DNA of 64,000 nt from Streptomonospora nanhaiensis (GCF_026642255.1 NZ_CP113264.1:806001-870000), one strand, 5' to 3'; shown: positions 35,313-44,192, counted from the stretch's first letter. Program-made: numbers and translations. Notes: generated by a model from the sequence alone, not told the origin.

Positions 35313-35343
35313 GCCCGGGCGACGGCCGGGAAGCAGGACGACC

Positions 35344-35370
35344 GCGCCGACGGGCCACGCCCGTCGGCGC
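35344..35370 (+). terminator. Hairpin between metG and tatD
   Basis: GCGCCGACGGG / CCCGTCGGCGC, perfect 11-base-pair stem, 5-base loop, without a U run. It may terminate or attenuate transcription from metG into tatD. Confidence 0.5.
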
Positions 35371-35395
35371 GCCTTCGCGAAGGAACGTGAACACC

Positions 35396-36319
35396 ATGGG
35401 CAAGCGCAGCGGCAGAGCGGTCAGGGAGCGCAACGACCAGACCCCTCCGCCGGTACCGGAGCCCCTGCGCGTCCCGGTGGCCGACAGCCACACCCACATG
35501 GACATGCAGACCCCGGCCGTCGAGGACATCATCGCGGCCGCCGAGGGCGTCGGGGTGACCCCGCTCGTCCAGGTGGGCGTCGACCTGCCGTCGTCGCGGT
35601 GGGCGGCCGAGGTCGCCGCGGCGCACCCGGGGAAGGTGTGGGCCGCGGTGGCCCTGCACCCCAACGAGGCGCCGCGCATCGTGCACGGCGACGGAGCCTC
35701 CGGCGTGGAGCCCGACGACACCGACTGGGCCGGCAAGGCCAGGGAGCCGGCGGGCCGCGCGGGGCTGGAGGAGGCGCTCGCCGGGATCGACGAGCTGGCC
35801 GCACTGCCGCAGGTGGTGGCGGTCGGCGAGACCGGCATGGACACCTTCCGCACGGGGCCCGAGGGGGCGCGGGCGCAGGAGGAGTCGTTCCGCCGCCACA
35901 TCGCCATCGCCAAGGCCCACGGCAAGGCCGTGATGATCCACGACCGCGACGCGCACGACGACGTGTTCCGGATCCTGGCCGACGAGGGCGCGCCGGAGCG
36001 CGTCGTCTTCCACTGCTTCTCCGGCGACGCCGGCATGGCCCGGGTGTGCGCCGAGCACGGGTACTTCATGAGCTTCGCCGGCAACGTCACCTTCGCCAGC
36101 GCCGAGTCGCTGCGCGAGGCCGCCGCGGCGGCGCCGCCGGAGCTGGTGCTGGTCGAGACCGACGCCCCGTTCCTCACGCCCAAGCCCTACCGGGGGCGCC
36201 CCAACGCCCCGTACCTGATCCCGCACACCCTGCGCCTGCTGGCCGAGGTCAAGGGGATGGACGAGGACGAGCTCGCCGGGATCGTCGCGGGCAACGCCCG
36301 CCGCGCCTTCGGGTTCTGA
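35396..36319 (+). CDS. TatD-family metal-dependent hydrolase/DNase
   Basis: A 307-residue TIM-barrel hydrolase. Metal ligands are visible as DSHTHMD, GETGMD, MIHDRDAHDD, HCFSGD and ETDAPFLTPKPYRG. TatD proteins are 3'-5' exonucleases or deoxyribonucleases linked to DNA repair and turnover. A 30-residue charged N-terminal extension (GKRSGRAVRERND) precedes the barrel. Between strands 2 and 3 is an acidic insertion (GDGASGVEPDDTDW) common in actinobacteria. Start ATG 35396 after AAGGAA. Confidence 0.9.
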   Translation: MGKRSGRAVRERNDQTPPPVPEPLRVPVADSHTHMDMQTPAVEDIIAAAEGVGVTPLVQVGVDLPSSRWAAEVAAAHPGKVWAAVALHPNEAPRIVHGDGASGVEPDDTDWAGKAREPAGRAGLEEALAGIDELAALPQVVAVGETGMDTFRTGPEGARAQEESFRRHIAIAKAHGKAVMIHDRDAHDDVFRILADEGAPERVVFHCFSGDAGMARVCAEHGYFMSFAGNVTFASAESLREAAAAAPPELVLVETDAPFLTPKPYRGRPNAPYLIPHTLRLLAEVKGMDEDELAGIVAGNARRAFGF

Positions 36320-36380
36320 GGGGGCGGCCGGGGTCCGGCGCGCGCCCCGTGCGACCCCGGCGGGCGGCCCCCGCCGGGCG

Positions 36381-36418
36381 GCGACGGGTCCCTTCCCGGG
36401 CGGGAAGGGACCCGTCGC
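36381..36418. terminator. Bidirectional terminator between tatD and rsgA
   Basis: A perfect 17-base-pair stem (GCGACGGGTCCCTTCCC with its complement) closed by a GGGC loop, between convergent genes. Confidence 0.8.
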
Positions 36419-36472
36419 GTCCGATGGGGCCTCGGGGGCCGGGCGCAGGGCCCGGCGCGCCCGCGGGGCGGG

Positions 36473-37582
36473 TCAGCGGCCGCGCTTGAGCCGGGCGTTC
36501 GCGCGGGCCTCCCGCTCGGCGGCCTTCCACCGCTGCTTGCGCTCGGCGCGCACGCGCTGGTCGCCCCGGGCGCTGTTCCACTCGGCCTCGCGGCGGAGCC
36601 GGTTCCAGCGGGCCAGCCGTTCGGAGTCCAGTTCGCCCTCGTCGACGGCGGCGGTGATCGCGCAACCGGGCTCGGACCCGTGGGAGCAGTCCCGGAAACG
36701 GCACCGCCCGGCGAGTTCGCCGACGTCGGCGAAGGTCCGGTCGACGCCTTCGGGATCACCCGGCACGTCGATGCGCCGCACGCCGGGGATGTCCAGGACC
36801 AGTGCTCCGCCGGGCAGCTCCAGGAGCTGGCGGTGGGTGGTGGTGTGGCGCCCCCGCTTGTCCTGGCGGATCTCCCCGGTGTCCATCAGGGACTGTCCGG
36901 CGAGGGAGTTGACCAGGCTGGACTTGCCCGCCCCGGAGGTTCCCAGCAGCACCCACGAGGTGCCGGGCAGGAACCGGGGGGCCAGCTCCGCCAGCCCGTC
37001 GCCGGTGTGGGCGCTGACGCCGTACACGTCGGCGCCGGCGGCCACCGTCCGGACGAGTTCGAGGACCTCGGGGAGCCGGTCCCCGGCCAGCTCCGACTTG
37101 GTGACGGCGACGACCGGGGTCGCGCCGCAGGCCCAGGCGAGGCTGAGGAAGCGCTCCAGGCGGCCCACGTTGGGCCCCTGGTCGGCGGCCTCGCAGACCA
37201 GGACCGCGTCGACGTTGGCGGCCAGCACCTGGTCGTGGGAGTCCTTGGCCACGCCCTGGCGGACGAGGCTGGTGGAGCGTTCGAGGACGGCCTCCACGAG
37301 CCAGGTGTCACCGGACCGGCGTACGGCGACCCAGTCGCCGGCGCACGGGGCCGTGGAGGGGTCCTCCCGCGCGGCCCTGGTCAGGGCGGGGGCGTAGTCG
37401 GCGTGGGCCTCGCCCGGCAGGCGGACCAGCGCGCCGCCCCGGCGGGAGGAGGACACGCGTGCCGGGTACAGGGCGTGCCCGCTCGCGTGGGAAAGGGAGT
37501 CGAAGGCGTGTTCGACACGCGGGTTCCAGCCCAGCCCGGTCAGCGGGTGGGCGGTGGGCGTGTCGGTACGGGATGTGCTCAC
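36473..37582 (-). CDS. rsgA: Ribosome small subunit-dependent GTPase A
   Basis: A 369-residue circularly permuted GTPase that checks late 30S maturation. G motifs appear in permuted order: TKSEL (G4), GTSGAGKSSLVNSL (G1), HTTTHRQLLEL (switch I), LDIPGVRRI (G3). An N-terminal OB domain precedes (SSRRGGALVRLPGEA, CAGDWVAVRR), and a zinc finger follows (CRFRDCSHGSEPGC). The C-terminal tail is very basic. Start GTG 37582 gives MSTSRTDTPT; the next upstream element is an 18-codon frame. Confidence 0.9.
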   Translation of the reverse strand: MSTSRTDTPTAHPLTGLGWNPRVEHAFDSLSHASGHALYPARVSSSRRGGALVRLPGEAHADYAPALTRAAREDPSTAPCAGDWVAVRRSGDTWLVEAVLERSTSLVRQGVAKDSHDQVLAANVDAVLVCEAADQGPNVGRLERFLSLAWACGATPVVAVTKSELAGDRLPEVLELVRTVAAGADVYGVSAHTGDGLAELAPRFLPGTSWVLLGTSGAGKSSLVNSLAGQSLMDTGEIRQDKRGRHTTTHRQLLELPGGALVLDIPGVRRIDVPGDPEGVDRTFADVGELAGRCRFRDCSHGSEPGCAITAAVDEGELDSERLARWNRLRREAEWNSARGDQRVRAERKQRWKAAEREARANARLKRGR

Positions 37583-37623
37583 GGCGGTCTCTCTGGGAGG
37601 CGAGCCGTCCGGAGGGGGTTCCC

Positions 37624-37680
37624 TCAGGGCTCGCGGACGAACGGGAAGGCGGGGAGGGTGGTACTCGCAGAGTCGGTCAT
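37624..37680 (-). CDS. 18-residue ORF upstream of rsgA, cytochrome P450 N-terminus-like
   Basis: ATG 37680 to TGA 37624 encodes MTDSASTTLPAFPFVREP, with an excellent ribosome site GGAAGG 7 bases upstream, much better than that of rsgA. LPAFPFVREP resembles the extreme N-terminus of actinomycete cytochromes P450 (LPxFPxxRExGCPFDPP), but the following DNA does not continue as a P450 in any frame. It may be a truncated remnant that donated a promoter and start site, or a leader peptide coupled to rsgA. Confidence 0.4.
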   Translation of the reverse strand: MTDSASTTLPAFPFVREP

Positions 37681-37791
37681 CGCTCTTCCTTCCGTCGTCG
37701 GTCGCCGTTCGGTGCACGACGCCCGCGGGCCCGCCGAGTCTAGGACCGGCGGGCCCGCGGGCTCCAGTGGTTTTCCGGGGTGTGCGGCGGC

Positions 37792-38679
37792 TCAGCGCCG
37801 CCTGGTCCACACGTCGTCCTCCGGGGCCCGCGCCGGCGGGGCCGGGGGCGCGGGCGCGGGGGCCGCGCCGTGGCGCGGCCGGTACCCGGCGTCGGGCACG
37901 CGCTCGCTGTCGGGCGGGGCGGGGGTCGCGTGGACCGGGCGCCGCGCGTAGTCGGGGCGCTCCTCGTCCACCCCGAGGAGGAGGAAGAGGCTGCAGACCA
38001 GCAGGAAGACGAACAGGCCCGTCATCATGGGCAGCAGCAGGTCCGTGGTGCTCGCCCCGGGCGGGGGGCCGTAGCGGTTCAGGCGCGAGGGCTCGATGTG
38101 GACCCCCAGCATGCCGGTGTAGTGCATGGAGGTCACCGCGACGGCCATCACCGGCGAGGCCAGGAGGATGGCGGTCATGCCGCGCAGCCGGGACGCGCAC
38201 CACAGGGCGCTGGTGGCCGCGACCAGGGCGATCGCACTCGCCAGCGCGACGTAGACGGGGTCGTGGTGGAGTTCGCCGTGGACGCTCATCGACGCCATGC
38301 CGGTGTAGTGCATGGCGACGATGCCGGCCCCGGCGACGAGCCCGCCGAGCAGCAGGGTGGACGTCCTCTGCCACGAGATCGTGATGGTGAGGGCGACGCC
38401 CATGACCAGGACGGCGGTGACGCCGCTGACGACGGTGAGCAGGGCGTCGTAGCGGATCGAGGTGCCGACGGGGGAGAACCCCATCATGGCGATGAAGTGC
38501 ATGGACCAGAGGGCCATGCCGCCGAGGGAGAGGGATGCCAGGGCCAGCCACTGCCACCGCGTGAAGGTCTTCGACCGGCGGGCACGGGCGGCGAAAGCCA
38601 GACCGAGGAACGAACCGATGGCCGAGACCGTGAAGGCGATGATGGGGGTGAGCCAGTCCTGGGTGGGGAGATCGACCAC
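37792..38679 (-). CDS. MHYT-domain integral membrane sensor, copy 1
   Basis: A 295-residue protein with seven or so transmembrane helices and three MHYT-type motifs at the outer face: WSMHFIAMMGF, AMHYTGMASM and SMHYTGMLGV. The His and Met residues are thought to bind copper and sense oxygen, CO or NO. Only a disordered Pro-rich C-terminus follows (residues about 240-295), with no GGDEF/EAL output, so it may act as a channel-like or partner-dependent sensor. Start GTG 38679. A close paralogue follows upstream on the same strand. Confidence 0.85.
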   Translation of the reverse strand: MVDLPTQDWLTPIIAFTVSAIGSFLGLAFAARARRSKTFTRWQWLALASLSLGGMALWSMHFIAMMGFSPVGTSIRYDALLTVVSGVTAVLVMGVALTITISWQRTSTLLLGGLVAGAGIVAMHYTGMASMSVHGELHHDPVYVALASAIALVAATSALWCASRLRGMTAILLASPVMAVAVTSMHYTGMLGVHIEPSRLNRYGPPPGASTTDLLLPMMTGLFVFLLVCSLFLLLGVDEERPDYARRPVHATPAPPDSERVPDAGYRPRHGAAPAPAPPAPPARAPEDDVWTRRR

Positions 38680-38819
38680 AACTCGCTACTTTCTATGACC
38701 TGAGTCACAAATCGACCCAGGTTATGGATAGTAGGGATGCTCAGGATGGGACACCAGGGGTTTGAGAAAACCCGGGTGGCCTGATGTGGCCATTCATCAC
38801 CCGGCGGCGGCCGAAGGCC

Positions 38820-39671
38820 TCAGGCGGGGCGGTCCCAGGCGCTGCCGGTGCTGTGGCGCGCGGTGTAGCGGCCCCTCTCCCCGCCCGGGAGCGCCGGGAC
38901 GGGCGCGGGTTCGCCGTCGTGCCGGGCGGTCCGCGCCCCGCGGCGCGGCTCGGAGTCGTCGACGCCGAGCATCAGCAGGAGGCTGCACACCAGGAGGAAG
39001 ACGAACAGGCCCACGACCAGGGGCAGGAGCAGTTCCGGGGCGGTCGAGCCCGGCACCGCGCCCGGGTTCCGGGCGTCGTCCACGGTGACGTGCACGCCGA
39101 ACATGCCGGTGTAGTGCATGGAGGTCACCGCGATGCCCATCACCAGGGAGGCGAGCAGGATCGACACGACGCCCCTGAGCCGCTGGGTGAACCACAGGGC
39201 CGCGGTCGCGGCGAGCAGGGCGACGGCGCCGGCCAGTCCCACGAACAGCGGGTCGTGCCCGAGGTGGCCGTGCATGTTGATGGACGCCATGCCCAGGTAG
39301 TGCATGGCGACGATCCCGCTCCCGGCGATGGCGCCGCCCGCCAGGAGCCACCCCGTCCCGCGGCGGATGACCGTCAGGTACTGGGCCAGCCCCATGGCCA
39401 GCACCGCGAGGAGGCCGCTGGCGACGGTGAGGGTCGCGTCGTAGCGAATAGCCAGGCCCGGGACGTGGAACCCGAGCATGGCGATGAAGTGCATCGACCA
39501 CACGGCGGTGCCGCCGAGGCAGAGGGCGCTGAACACCAGCCAGGTGGCGCGGCCGGCCCCGCGGGCGTTCCGGGCGCGGGCGGCGAACATGAGGCCGACG
39601 AAGGAGCCGATGACCGACACCGCGTAGGCGACCGCGGGGGTCAGGGCCCCGTGGGTGAAGTGCTCGACCAT
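38820..39671 (-). CDS. MHYT-domain integral membrane sensor, copy 2
   Basis: A 283-residue paralogue with the same architecture: WSMHFIAMLGF, AMHYLGMASIN and SMHYTGMFGV, then a helix LPLVVGLFVFLLVCSLLLML and a charged tail. The second motif has Leu instead of Thr (MHYLGM). It lies 140 bases upstream of copy 1, so the pair may be one operon. Start ATG 39671. The divergence between copies is mainly in the loops and tail. Confidence 0.85.
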   Translation of the reverse strand: MVEHFTHGALTPAVAYAVSVIGSFVGLMFAARARNARGAGRATWLVFSALCLGGTAVWSMHFIAMLGFHVPGLAIRYDATLTVASGLLAVLAMGLAQYLTVIRRGTGWLLAGGAIAGSGIVAMHYLGMASINMHGHLGHDPLFVGLAGAVALLAATAALWFTQRLRGVVSILLASLVMGIAVTSMHYTGMFGVHVTVDDARNPGAVPGSTAPELLLPLVVGLFVFLLVCSLLLMLGVDDSEPRRGARTARHDGEPAPVPALPGGERGRYTARHSTGSAWDRPA

Positions 39672-39992
39672 GGCCTGCGGCTCCGGGGGTGTGGGGAGGG
39701 AGTCCTGTTCAGGCCAATCCTAGGGAGGCCGGTGCCGGTCGGGGACGGGTTCGGGCCGCATCGTGCGATCACGGTGGGCGGTCGCGGCGCAAGGGTCCTT
39801 GGTCCTGAGGGCATGTGGCGGACGGTAGCCGCAGGCTGTGTGACGCCAAACACACCGGGGAGGCCGTTCCGGGAGCGCCGGCCGCCTCCCCGCCGTCCCG
39901 CCCCGCCCCGCCGTCCCGCGCCCGTGCCGGGCGCGGGTGCGGGGACCGTTCACGGGGGCGGGGCCGCCGGGGACGGTCCCGCGTCGCGCGCG

Positions 39993-40625
39993 CTAGGCGC
40001 GCAGGCCGCCGAAGGCGATCCGGGCGAGGGTGTCGGCGACCTCCTCCGAGGCCAGGCCCCGGTCCGGCTTGTACCACTCCACCAGCGAGTTGACCATGCC
40101 GAACAGCAGGCGGGCGGCGACCGCCGGGTCGACGTCGCTGCGGATGTCGCCGTCGACGATCCCCTCGCGCACCAGGTCGGCGATCAGGTGGTCGAACTCG
40201 CGGCGCCGCTCCAGCGCGCGCTTCTCCACCTCCGTGTTCCCGCGCACGCGCAGCAGGAGGGTCACGTGGGGCAGCTCCTCCACCAGGACGCGGACGCTGC
40301 CGCGCAGCACGTGGTCGAGCCGGTCGATGGCCGGGCCGGTCGTCGAGCCCTCCTCGCGGGTGACCGCGAACAGGGCGTCCATCGCCAGGTCCAGGGAGCG
40401 GCGCAGCAGTTCGGTCTTGCCGGTGACGTGGTGGTAGATCGCCGACTTGGTCACGCCCAGGGCGCGCGCCAGGTCCTCCATGCTCGTGCCGTCGTACCCG
40501 CGCTCGTTGAACACGCGCGCGGCGACGCGCAGGACGGAGTCGGCGTCGTGGCCGGGGCGACCGGAGCGCCGCCGGCCCGCCCCGCGGCGGGAGGACGCTG
40601 GTTCGGGAGGGGAAGTTCGGGACAC
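39993..40625 (-). CDS. TetR/AcrR-family transcriptional regulator
   Basis: A 210-residue repressor. Helix-turn-helix: [35 protein letters not shown] (about residues 45-80). The N-terminus is basic and disordered ([13 protein letters not shown]). The C-terminal domain ([23 protein letters not shown] ... [16 protein letters not shown]) resembles regulators of fatty-acid or phenylacetate catabolism. Start GTG 40625. It is divergent from the first carbonic anhydrase across 323 bases; whether it controls it is unknown. Confidence 0.85.
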   Translation of the reverse strand: MSRTSPPEPASSRRGAGRRRSGRPGHDADSVLRVAARVFNERGYDGTSMEDLARALGVTKSAIYHHVTGKTELLRRSLDLAMDALFAVTREEGSTTGPAIDRLDHVLRGSVRVLVEELPHVTLLLRVRGNTEVEKRALERRREFDHLIADLVREGIVDGDIRSDVDPAVAARLLFGMVNSLVEWYKPDRGLASEEVADTLARIAFGGLRA

Positions 40626-40948
40626 GGTTGTCGAATCTACCTGGTGGAGGGCGCCGGTGCGCGGGTCCGGCCGGGAGCGCCCCCGTCTCCGGCGGTCCGC
40701 GCGAGGACGCGGTGACCCGCCGGACGGTCGGTCGGTCATGGCGGGCGGACGCCGCCCGCGCCCGCGGAGGCCCGCGCCGCCCTGAGCCTCCGCCGACGGG
40801 TTCCGCCCGCCGCCCGGGGGAGACACGCTTGGTCCAAGGATTGCCCCGGCGGGATTGTCCGCCGCTCCGACCAGGCGTAGCTTCGGCCTCATCGTCACAG
40901 GTACGGGCGGTACCGCGCCCGCGCCCACCCGACCCTGAGCGAGGCAGC
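40626..40948. other. Intergenic region between TetR and carbonic anhydrase 1
   Basis: 323 bases between divergent genes. Contains a short inverted repeat GGTAC-GGGCG-GTACC (40900-40914), 34 bases before the carbonic anhydrase start, a possible operator. No gene seen. Confidence 0.4.
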
Positions 40949-41641
40949 ATGGCGATCGTCCAGAAAGCCGCCCCACGGAGGGCGACGATCACCGAGGGCC
41001 ACGACGCGGACCGCAGGCGGCAGAGGCTCGACCGGGGCAACACCCGGTGGCGCACCTTCGGCTCCGTCCATCCGCGCCAGGGCTCCGGCCGCAGGCGCGA
41101 ACTGCTCGAACACCAGGCGCCCCGGGTGTCCGTCCTGTCCTGCGCCGATTCCCGCGTGCCGCCCGAGATGGTCTTCGACCAGGGGCTCGGCGACATGTTC
41201 ACGACCCGGTCGGCGGGCCAGGTGCTGGACTCGTCGGTGCTCGGCACGCTCGTCTACGGGGTGGACGCGTTCGACACGGAGCTCCTGGTCGTGTTGGGCC
41301 ACGACTCGTGCGGGGCCGTGAAGGCGGCCGTCGAGGCCCTCCGGACGGGTGAACTGCCGCCGGGCAACCTCGGCTACCTCGTGGGGCAGGTCCTGGAGGT
41401 CGTGGAGACGGTGCCGGAGCAGGAGACGGAGAAGGCCTTCCTCGACGCCTGCGTGCGGGCCAACGCCCGCGCCGTCGCCGAGCAGCTGCGGCACGAGCCC
41501 GGCCTCCGGGAGGCGGTCGCGGCCGGGCGCATGAAGGTCGAACCCGCGCGCTACGACCTCAGGCGCTCCCGCGTGGAGTGGCTGGACGACGCGTCCGGGG
41601 GCGAAGGGGGGATCCCGGCGCCGAGAGCCCGGACCGGGTGA
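40949..41641 (+). CDS. Beta-class carbonic anhydrase, cytoplasmic
   Basis: A 230-residue zinc enzyme for CO2/bicarbonate conversion. Zinc ligands are in [10 protein letters not shown] (Cys, with the Asp-Arg dyad) and [12 protein letters not shown] (His and Cys), as in beta-class enzymes. [23 protein letters not shown] is the usual intervening region. Start ATG 40949 behind GAGG. No signal peptide. A related gene with a Tat signal lies 221 bases downstream, so the two probably arose by duplication and serve different compartments. Confidence 0.9.
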   Translation: MAIVQKAAPRRATITEGHDADRRRQRLDRGNTRWRTFGSVHPRQGSGRRRELLEHQAPRVSVLSCADSRVPPEMVFDQGLGDMFTTRSAGQVLDSSVLGTLVYGVDAFDTELLVVLGHDSCGAVKAAVEALRTGELPPGNLGYLVGQVLEVVETVPEQETEKAFLDACVRANARAVAEQLRHEPGLREAVAAGRMKVEPARYDLRRSRVEWLDDASGGEGGIPAPRARTG

Positions 41642-41662
41642 AGGCGCAGGTGGACCAGGACG

Positions 41663-41702
41663 GGCGAACGGCCGCACGGAGAATTCCGGGCGGCCGTTCG
41701 CC
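41663..41702 (+). terminator. Hairpin after carbonic anhydrase 1
   Basis: GGCGAACGGCCG (41663-41674) pairs perfectly with CGGCCGTTCGCC (41691-41702), 21 bases past the stop. Confidence 0.65.
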
Positions 41703-41862
41703 TGTCCGAATGGGGGCGGTTGTGATTGTCGTTACCTGAGTGGTGTTCTGTGGCGCTAGGGATCCATTAAAAAACTTGGAGAGGTTAGCGGCTTAAGGGT
41801 AATTTGGTCCTCGTTTGGCGGCATTGGTCTCTAATGTCGCTAGTCGAGAAGGGAAAACCCCC

Positions 41863-42567
41863 ATGGCCATCACCCGTCGCGGCGCCTTACGCGCATCCCT
41901 CATCGGCGGAGTCGGGGCAGCGGTCGCCACCGCAGCCCCCGCCTCCGCCTGGGCGGTCCCCATGCCCTCGCCCTCCCCCGGCCCCCAGGACGCGGCCTCG
42001 GCCCTCCGGCTCCTCAAGGAGGGCAACCGCCGCTGGAAGCGCATCGCATCCCGCCACCCCAACGAGGGGGCGGCCCGCAGGGCGGAGATGGCCGTCGGGC
42101 AGAACCCGTTCGCCGTCGTCCTCGGATGCGCGGACTCCAGGGTCGCCCCGGAACTGGTCTTCGACCGGGGGCTCGGCGACCTCTTCACCATCCGGTCCGC
42201 CGGCCAGGTCCTGGACTCCTCCGTCCTCGGCAGCATCAGCTACGCGGCCGAGCACCTGGCGGTCCCGCTCATCGTCGTCCTCGGCCACGCCTCCTGCGGA
42301 GCGGTCGGCGCGGCCGTGGAGGCGCACCGCACCGGGCAGGTCCCGCACGGCCACGTCGGCTACCTCGTGGAGCAGATCCTGCCGGTCGTCGACGCCACGC
42401 CGGACGACGGGGGCGACTTCGTTGACGCCTGCGTGCGGGCCAACGCCGAGCACATCACCGGCCTGCTCCGCCAGGACGCCGACCTGCGCGACCTGGTCGA
42501 CACGGGCCGCCTGGACATCGTCCCCGCCCGGTACGACCTGGAGACCTCGGCGGTGTCCTGGCTCTGA
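41863..42567 (+). CDS. Beta-class carbonic anhydrase with Tat signal (exported)
   Basis: A 234-residue precursor. A twin-arginine signal opens it: MAITRRGALRASLIGGVGAA, hydrophobic core, cleavage near ASA-WA (about residue 30). The mature part keeps all zinc and catalytic residues: GCADSRVAPE and LGHASCGAVGAA. Export through Tat fits a folded zinc enzyme, acting outside the membrane, perhaps to hydrate CO2 released in the wall or to drive carbonate chemistry. Start ATG 41863 after GAAGGGA. The region before it is AT-rich and likely holds its own promoter. Confidence 0.9.
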   Translation: MAITRRGALRASLIGGVGAAVATAAPASAWAVPMPSPSPGPQDAASALRLLKEGNRRWKRIASRHPNEGAARRAEMAVGQNPFAVVLGCADSRVAPELVFDRGLGDLFTIRSAGQVLDSSVLGSISYAAEHLAVPLIVVLGHASCGAVGAAVEAHRTGQVPHGHVGYLVEQILPVVDATPDDGGDFVDACVRANAEHITGLLRQDADLRDLVDTGRLDIVPARYDLETSAVSWL

Positions 42568-42623
42568 CGCCGCGGGCGTCCGTTCCGGGGCGTAGGGCCT
42601 GAAAGCCGCACAGGACAAAAAAG

Positions 42624-42653
42624 GTGATCGACCGGATTCTTCCGGTCGATCAC
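42624..42653. terminator. Terminator after carbonic anhydrase 2
   Basis: GTGATCGACCGG-ATTCTT-CCGGTCGATCAC, perfect 12-base-pair stem, with an A run just before it and TGTCGTTCT after. Confidence 0.8.
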
Positions 42654-42768
42654 TGTCGTTCTCGGGTCTGGGAGGCACGTTCCCCTCAAGGGATTTTCGG
42701 CAGTAAATGACATGCAGGGCCTCCTATCAGGCAAAACAAAACACATGACGCAAAAACCTGCAGATTCG

Positions 42769-42788
42769 CGAGAATAGCCTTATTCTCG
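42769..42788 (+). promoter_or_regulatory. AT-rich inverted repeat before the roadblock genes
   Basis: CGAGAATA-GCCT-TATTCTCG, perfect 8-base arms, 73 bases upstream of the first roadblock start, within an AT-rich promoter region. Could be an operator or a leader hairpin. Confidence 0.45.
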
Positions 42789-42861
42789 TGGTGTCCGCAA
42801 AGGACTGCCTGATTCACAGCGGGCCGGTCGCCGAACGGCCCCTTTCTCGTAAAGGACCGCC

Positions 42862-43374
42862 GTGCGCGCCTTCGACCAGCAGATGCGGGAGATGCTCCAG
42901 ACCCCGGGAGTGCACAGTGTCGGCCTCGTCGACTGGCGGGGCGGCCGCACCCTGGCACGCGTCGGCGCGGACGACCGCTCGGACGACGCCGAGGCGATCC
43001 TGAGGGCCGTCCACGGCGGTCCGCTGTGGGCCGTCGGGGACCTGGAGGACATGGTCGTCACCGGGACCGACCGCTGCCTGCTGCTCGCCGTGCTCGACGA
43101 CCCCGACCTGTGCCTCCAGGTGTGGATGGCACGGGACGAGGGCAACCTCGGCTACGCCCTGCGGCGCCTGAGGCGGCTCGCCCGCACGGTCGCGGTGCCT
43201 TCGCCGCCCCGCCCAGGGCAGGACGGCGACCTGCCTCCCCGCCGCGGCGGCGACCCCGCCCGTCCCCCCGCCCGGGCCGCCGCGTCCGTGGACCGCCGGG
43301 TCCTGGAACGGGTCCTCACCGCGCTCCGCACCCTGTCCGCCGACCGTCCCCGGCCGGACGTGGGGGTCGCATGA
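42862..43374 (+). CDS. Roadblock/LC7-like protein with disordered tail
   Basis: A 170-residue protein. Residues 1-110 have the roadblock pattern: helix MRAFDQQMREMLQTPGV, strand HSVGLVDWRGGRTLARVG, helix DDAEAILRAV, then VVTGTDRCLLLAVLDDPDLCLQVWM and the final helix NLGYALRRLRRLAR. The rest is Pro/Arg-rich, then a short helix (VDRRVLERVLTALRTL). Roadblock proteins regulate small GTPases (MglB acts on MglA). No GTPase or histidine kinase gene adjoins it. Start GTG 42862 with AAAGGA upstream. Confidence 0.65.
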   Translation: MRAFDQQMREMLQTPGVHSVGLVDWRGGRTLARVGADDRSDDAEAILRAVHGGPLWAVGDLEDMVVTGTDRCLLLAVLDDPDLCLQVWMARDEGNLGYALRRLRRLARTVAVPSPPRPGQDGDLPPRRGGDPARPPARAAASVDRRVLERVLTALRTLSADRPRPDVGVA

Positions 43375-43472
43375 CCTCAGGAGCCTCGCCCCGGCGGGGC
43401 GTACAGGGGCCCCGCCGGTGGATGGCCGACCTGAAGGCCCGGCGCCGACCTACACCCAGGAGAGAGAAGGAC

Positions 43473-43844
43473 ATGCCGAACATCGAATCCGGTCTCAAGG
43501 ACATGATGCAGATCGAGGGGGCCATCGGCGCCGCCGTCGTCGACTACAGCAGCGGAATGGCGCTGGGCACCCTCTCGTCCACGAACACCCTCGACCTCAC
43601 CGTCGCCGCGGCGGGCAACACCGAGGTGGTCCGCGCGAAGATGCGGACCATGGACCAGTTGGGCCTCAACGACGCGATCGAGGACATCCTCATCACCCTG
43701 TCCGGCCAGTACCACGTCATCCGGCCGCTCACCAGCCGCAAGGGGCAGGGCCTCTTCCTGTACCTGGCGCTGGACCGCGCCCGTGGCAACCTCGCCCTGG
43801 CCAGACACAGGCTCAAGGGCATCGAGGGGGATCTGGAGGTCTGA
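43473..43844 (+). CDS. Roadblock/LC7-domain protein
   Basis: A 123-residue roadblock protein: IESGLKDMMQIEGAIGAAVV, SGMALGTLSSTNTLDLTVAA, ILITLSGQYHVIRPLTSRKG, LFLYLALDRARGNLALARHRL. Conserved turns and the LDxxxxNLALAR helix make the call firmer than for the preceding gene, to which it is distantly similar. Start ATG 43473 with GAGAGAAGG upstream. The two are likely co-transcribed (98-base gap) and may form heterodimers. Confidence 0.8.
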   Translation: MPNIESGLKDMMQIEGAIGAAVVDYSSGMALGTLSSTNTLDLTVAAAGNTEVVRAKMRTMDQLGLNDAIEDILITLSGQYHVIRPLTSRKGQGLFLYLALDRARGNLALARHRLKGIEGDLEV

Positions 43845-43914
43845 GCATTCCCAGGGGCCGAGGCGATGGGGGAGAATGCCGGTGTCAACCCCCCGACGCC
43901 GCAGGGAGCCCGGT

Positions 43915-44160
43915 ATGTTCCGGATCGTGATCAGCCGCCTCACCCACGACGGACTGCACGTCACCCCAGAGCAGCACAGGACGGCCATGTCCGTCGACGA
44001 GGCGGTCCTGGCCGTACGGCAGCACCTGCCCACCGCCGACACCGGGGCCCTGCGCGGCGACGCGGTGCAGACCTCCGTCAACCGGGTCAACGACTTCCGG
44101 CGCGACGTCCGCACCGGTGACGGCGACCGCTTCCGCGTGGTGATCGCCCCCATGATGTGA
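43915..44160 (+). CDS. Small hypothetical protein
   Basis: An 81-residue protein (MFRIVISRLTHDGLHVTPEQ ... RFRVVIAPMM) starting at ATG 43915 after AGGGAG. Compact alternation of strands and a helix (SVDEAVLAVRQHLPTA), no signal or membrane segment. No family recognised. It follows the roadblock genes by 70 bases and may belong to their operon. Confidence 0.6.
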   Translation: MFRIVISRLTHDGLHVTPEQHRTAMSVDEAVLAVRQHLPTADTGALRGDAVQTSVNRVNDFRRDVRTGDGDRFRVVIAPMM

Positions 44161-44192
44161 CCGGGCCCGCCGCGGCCCCCGACGGCGGCGGG

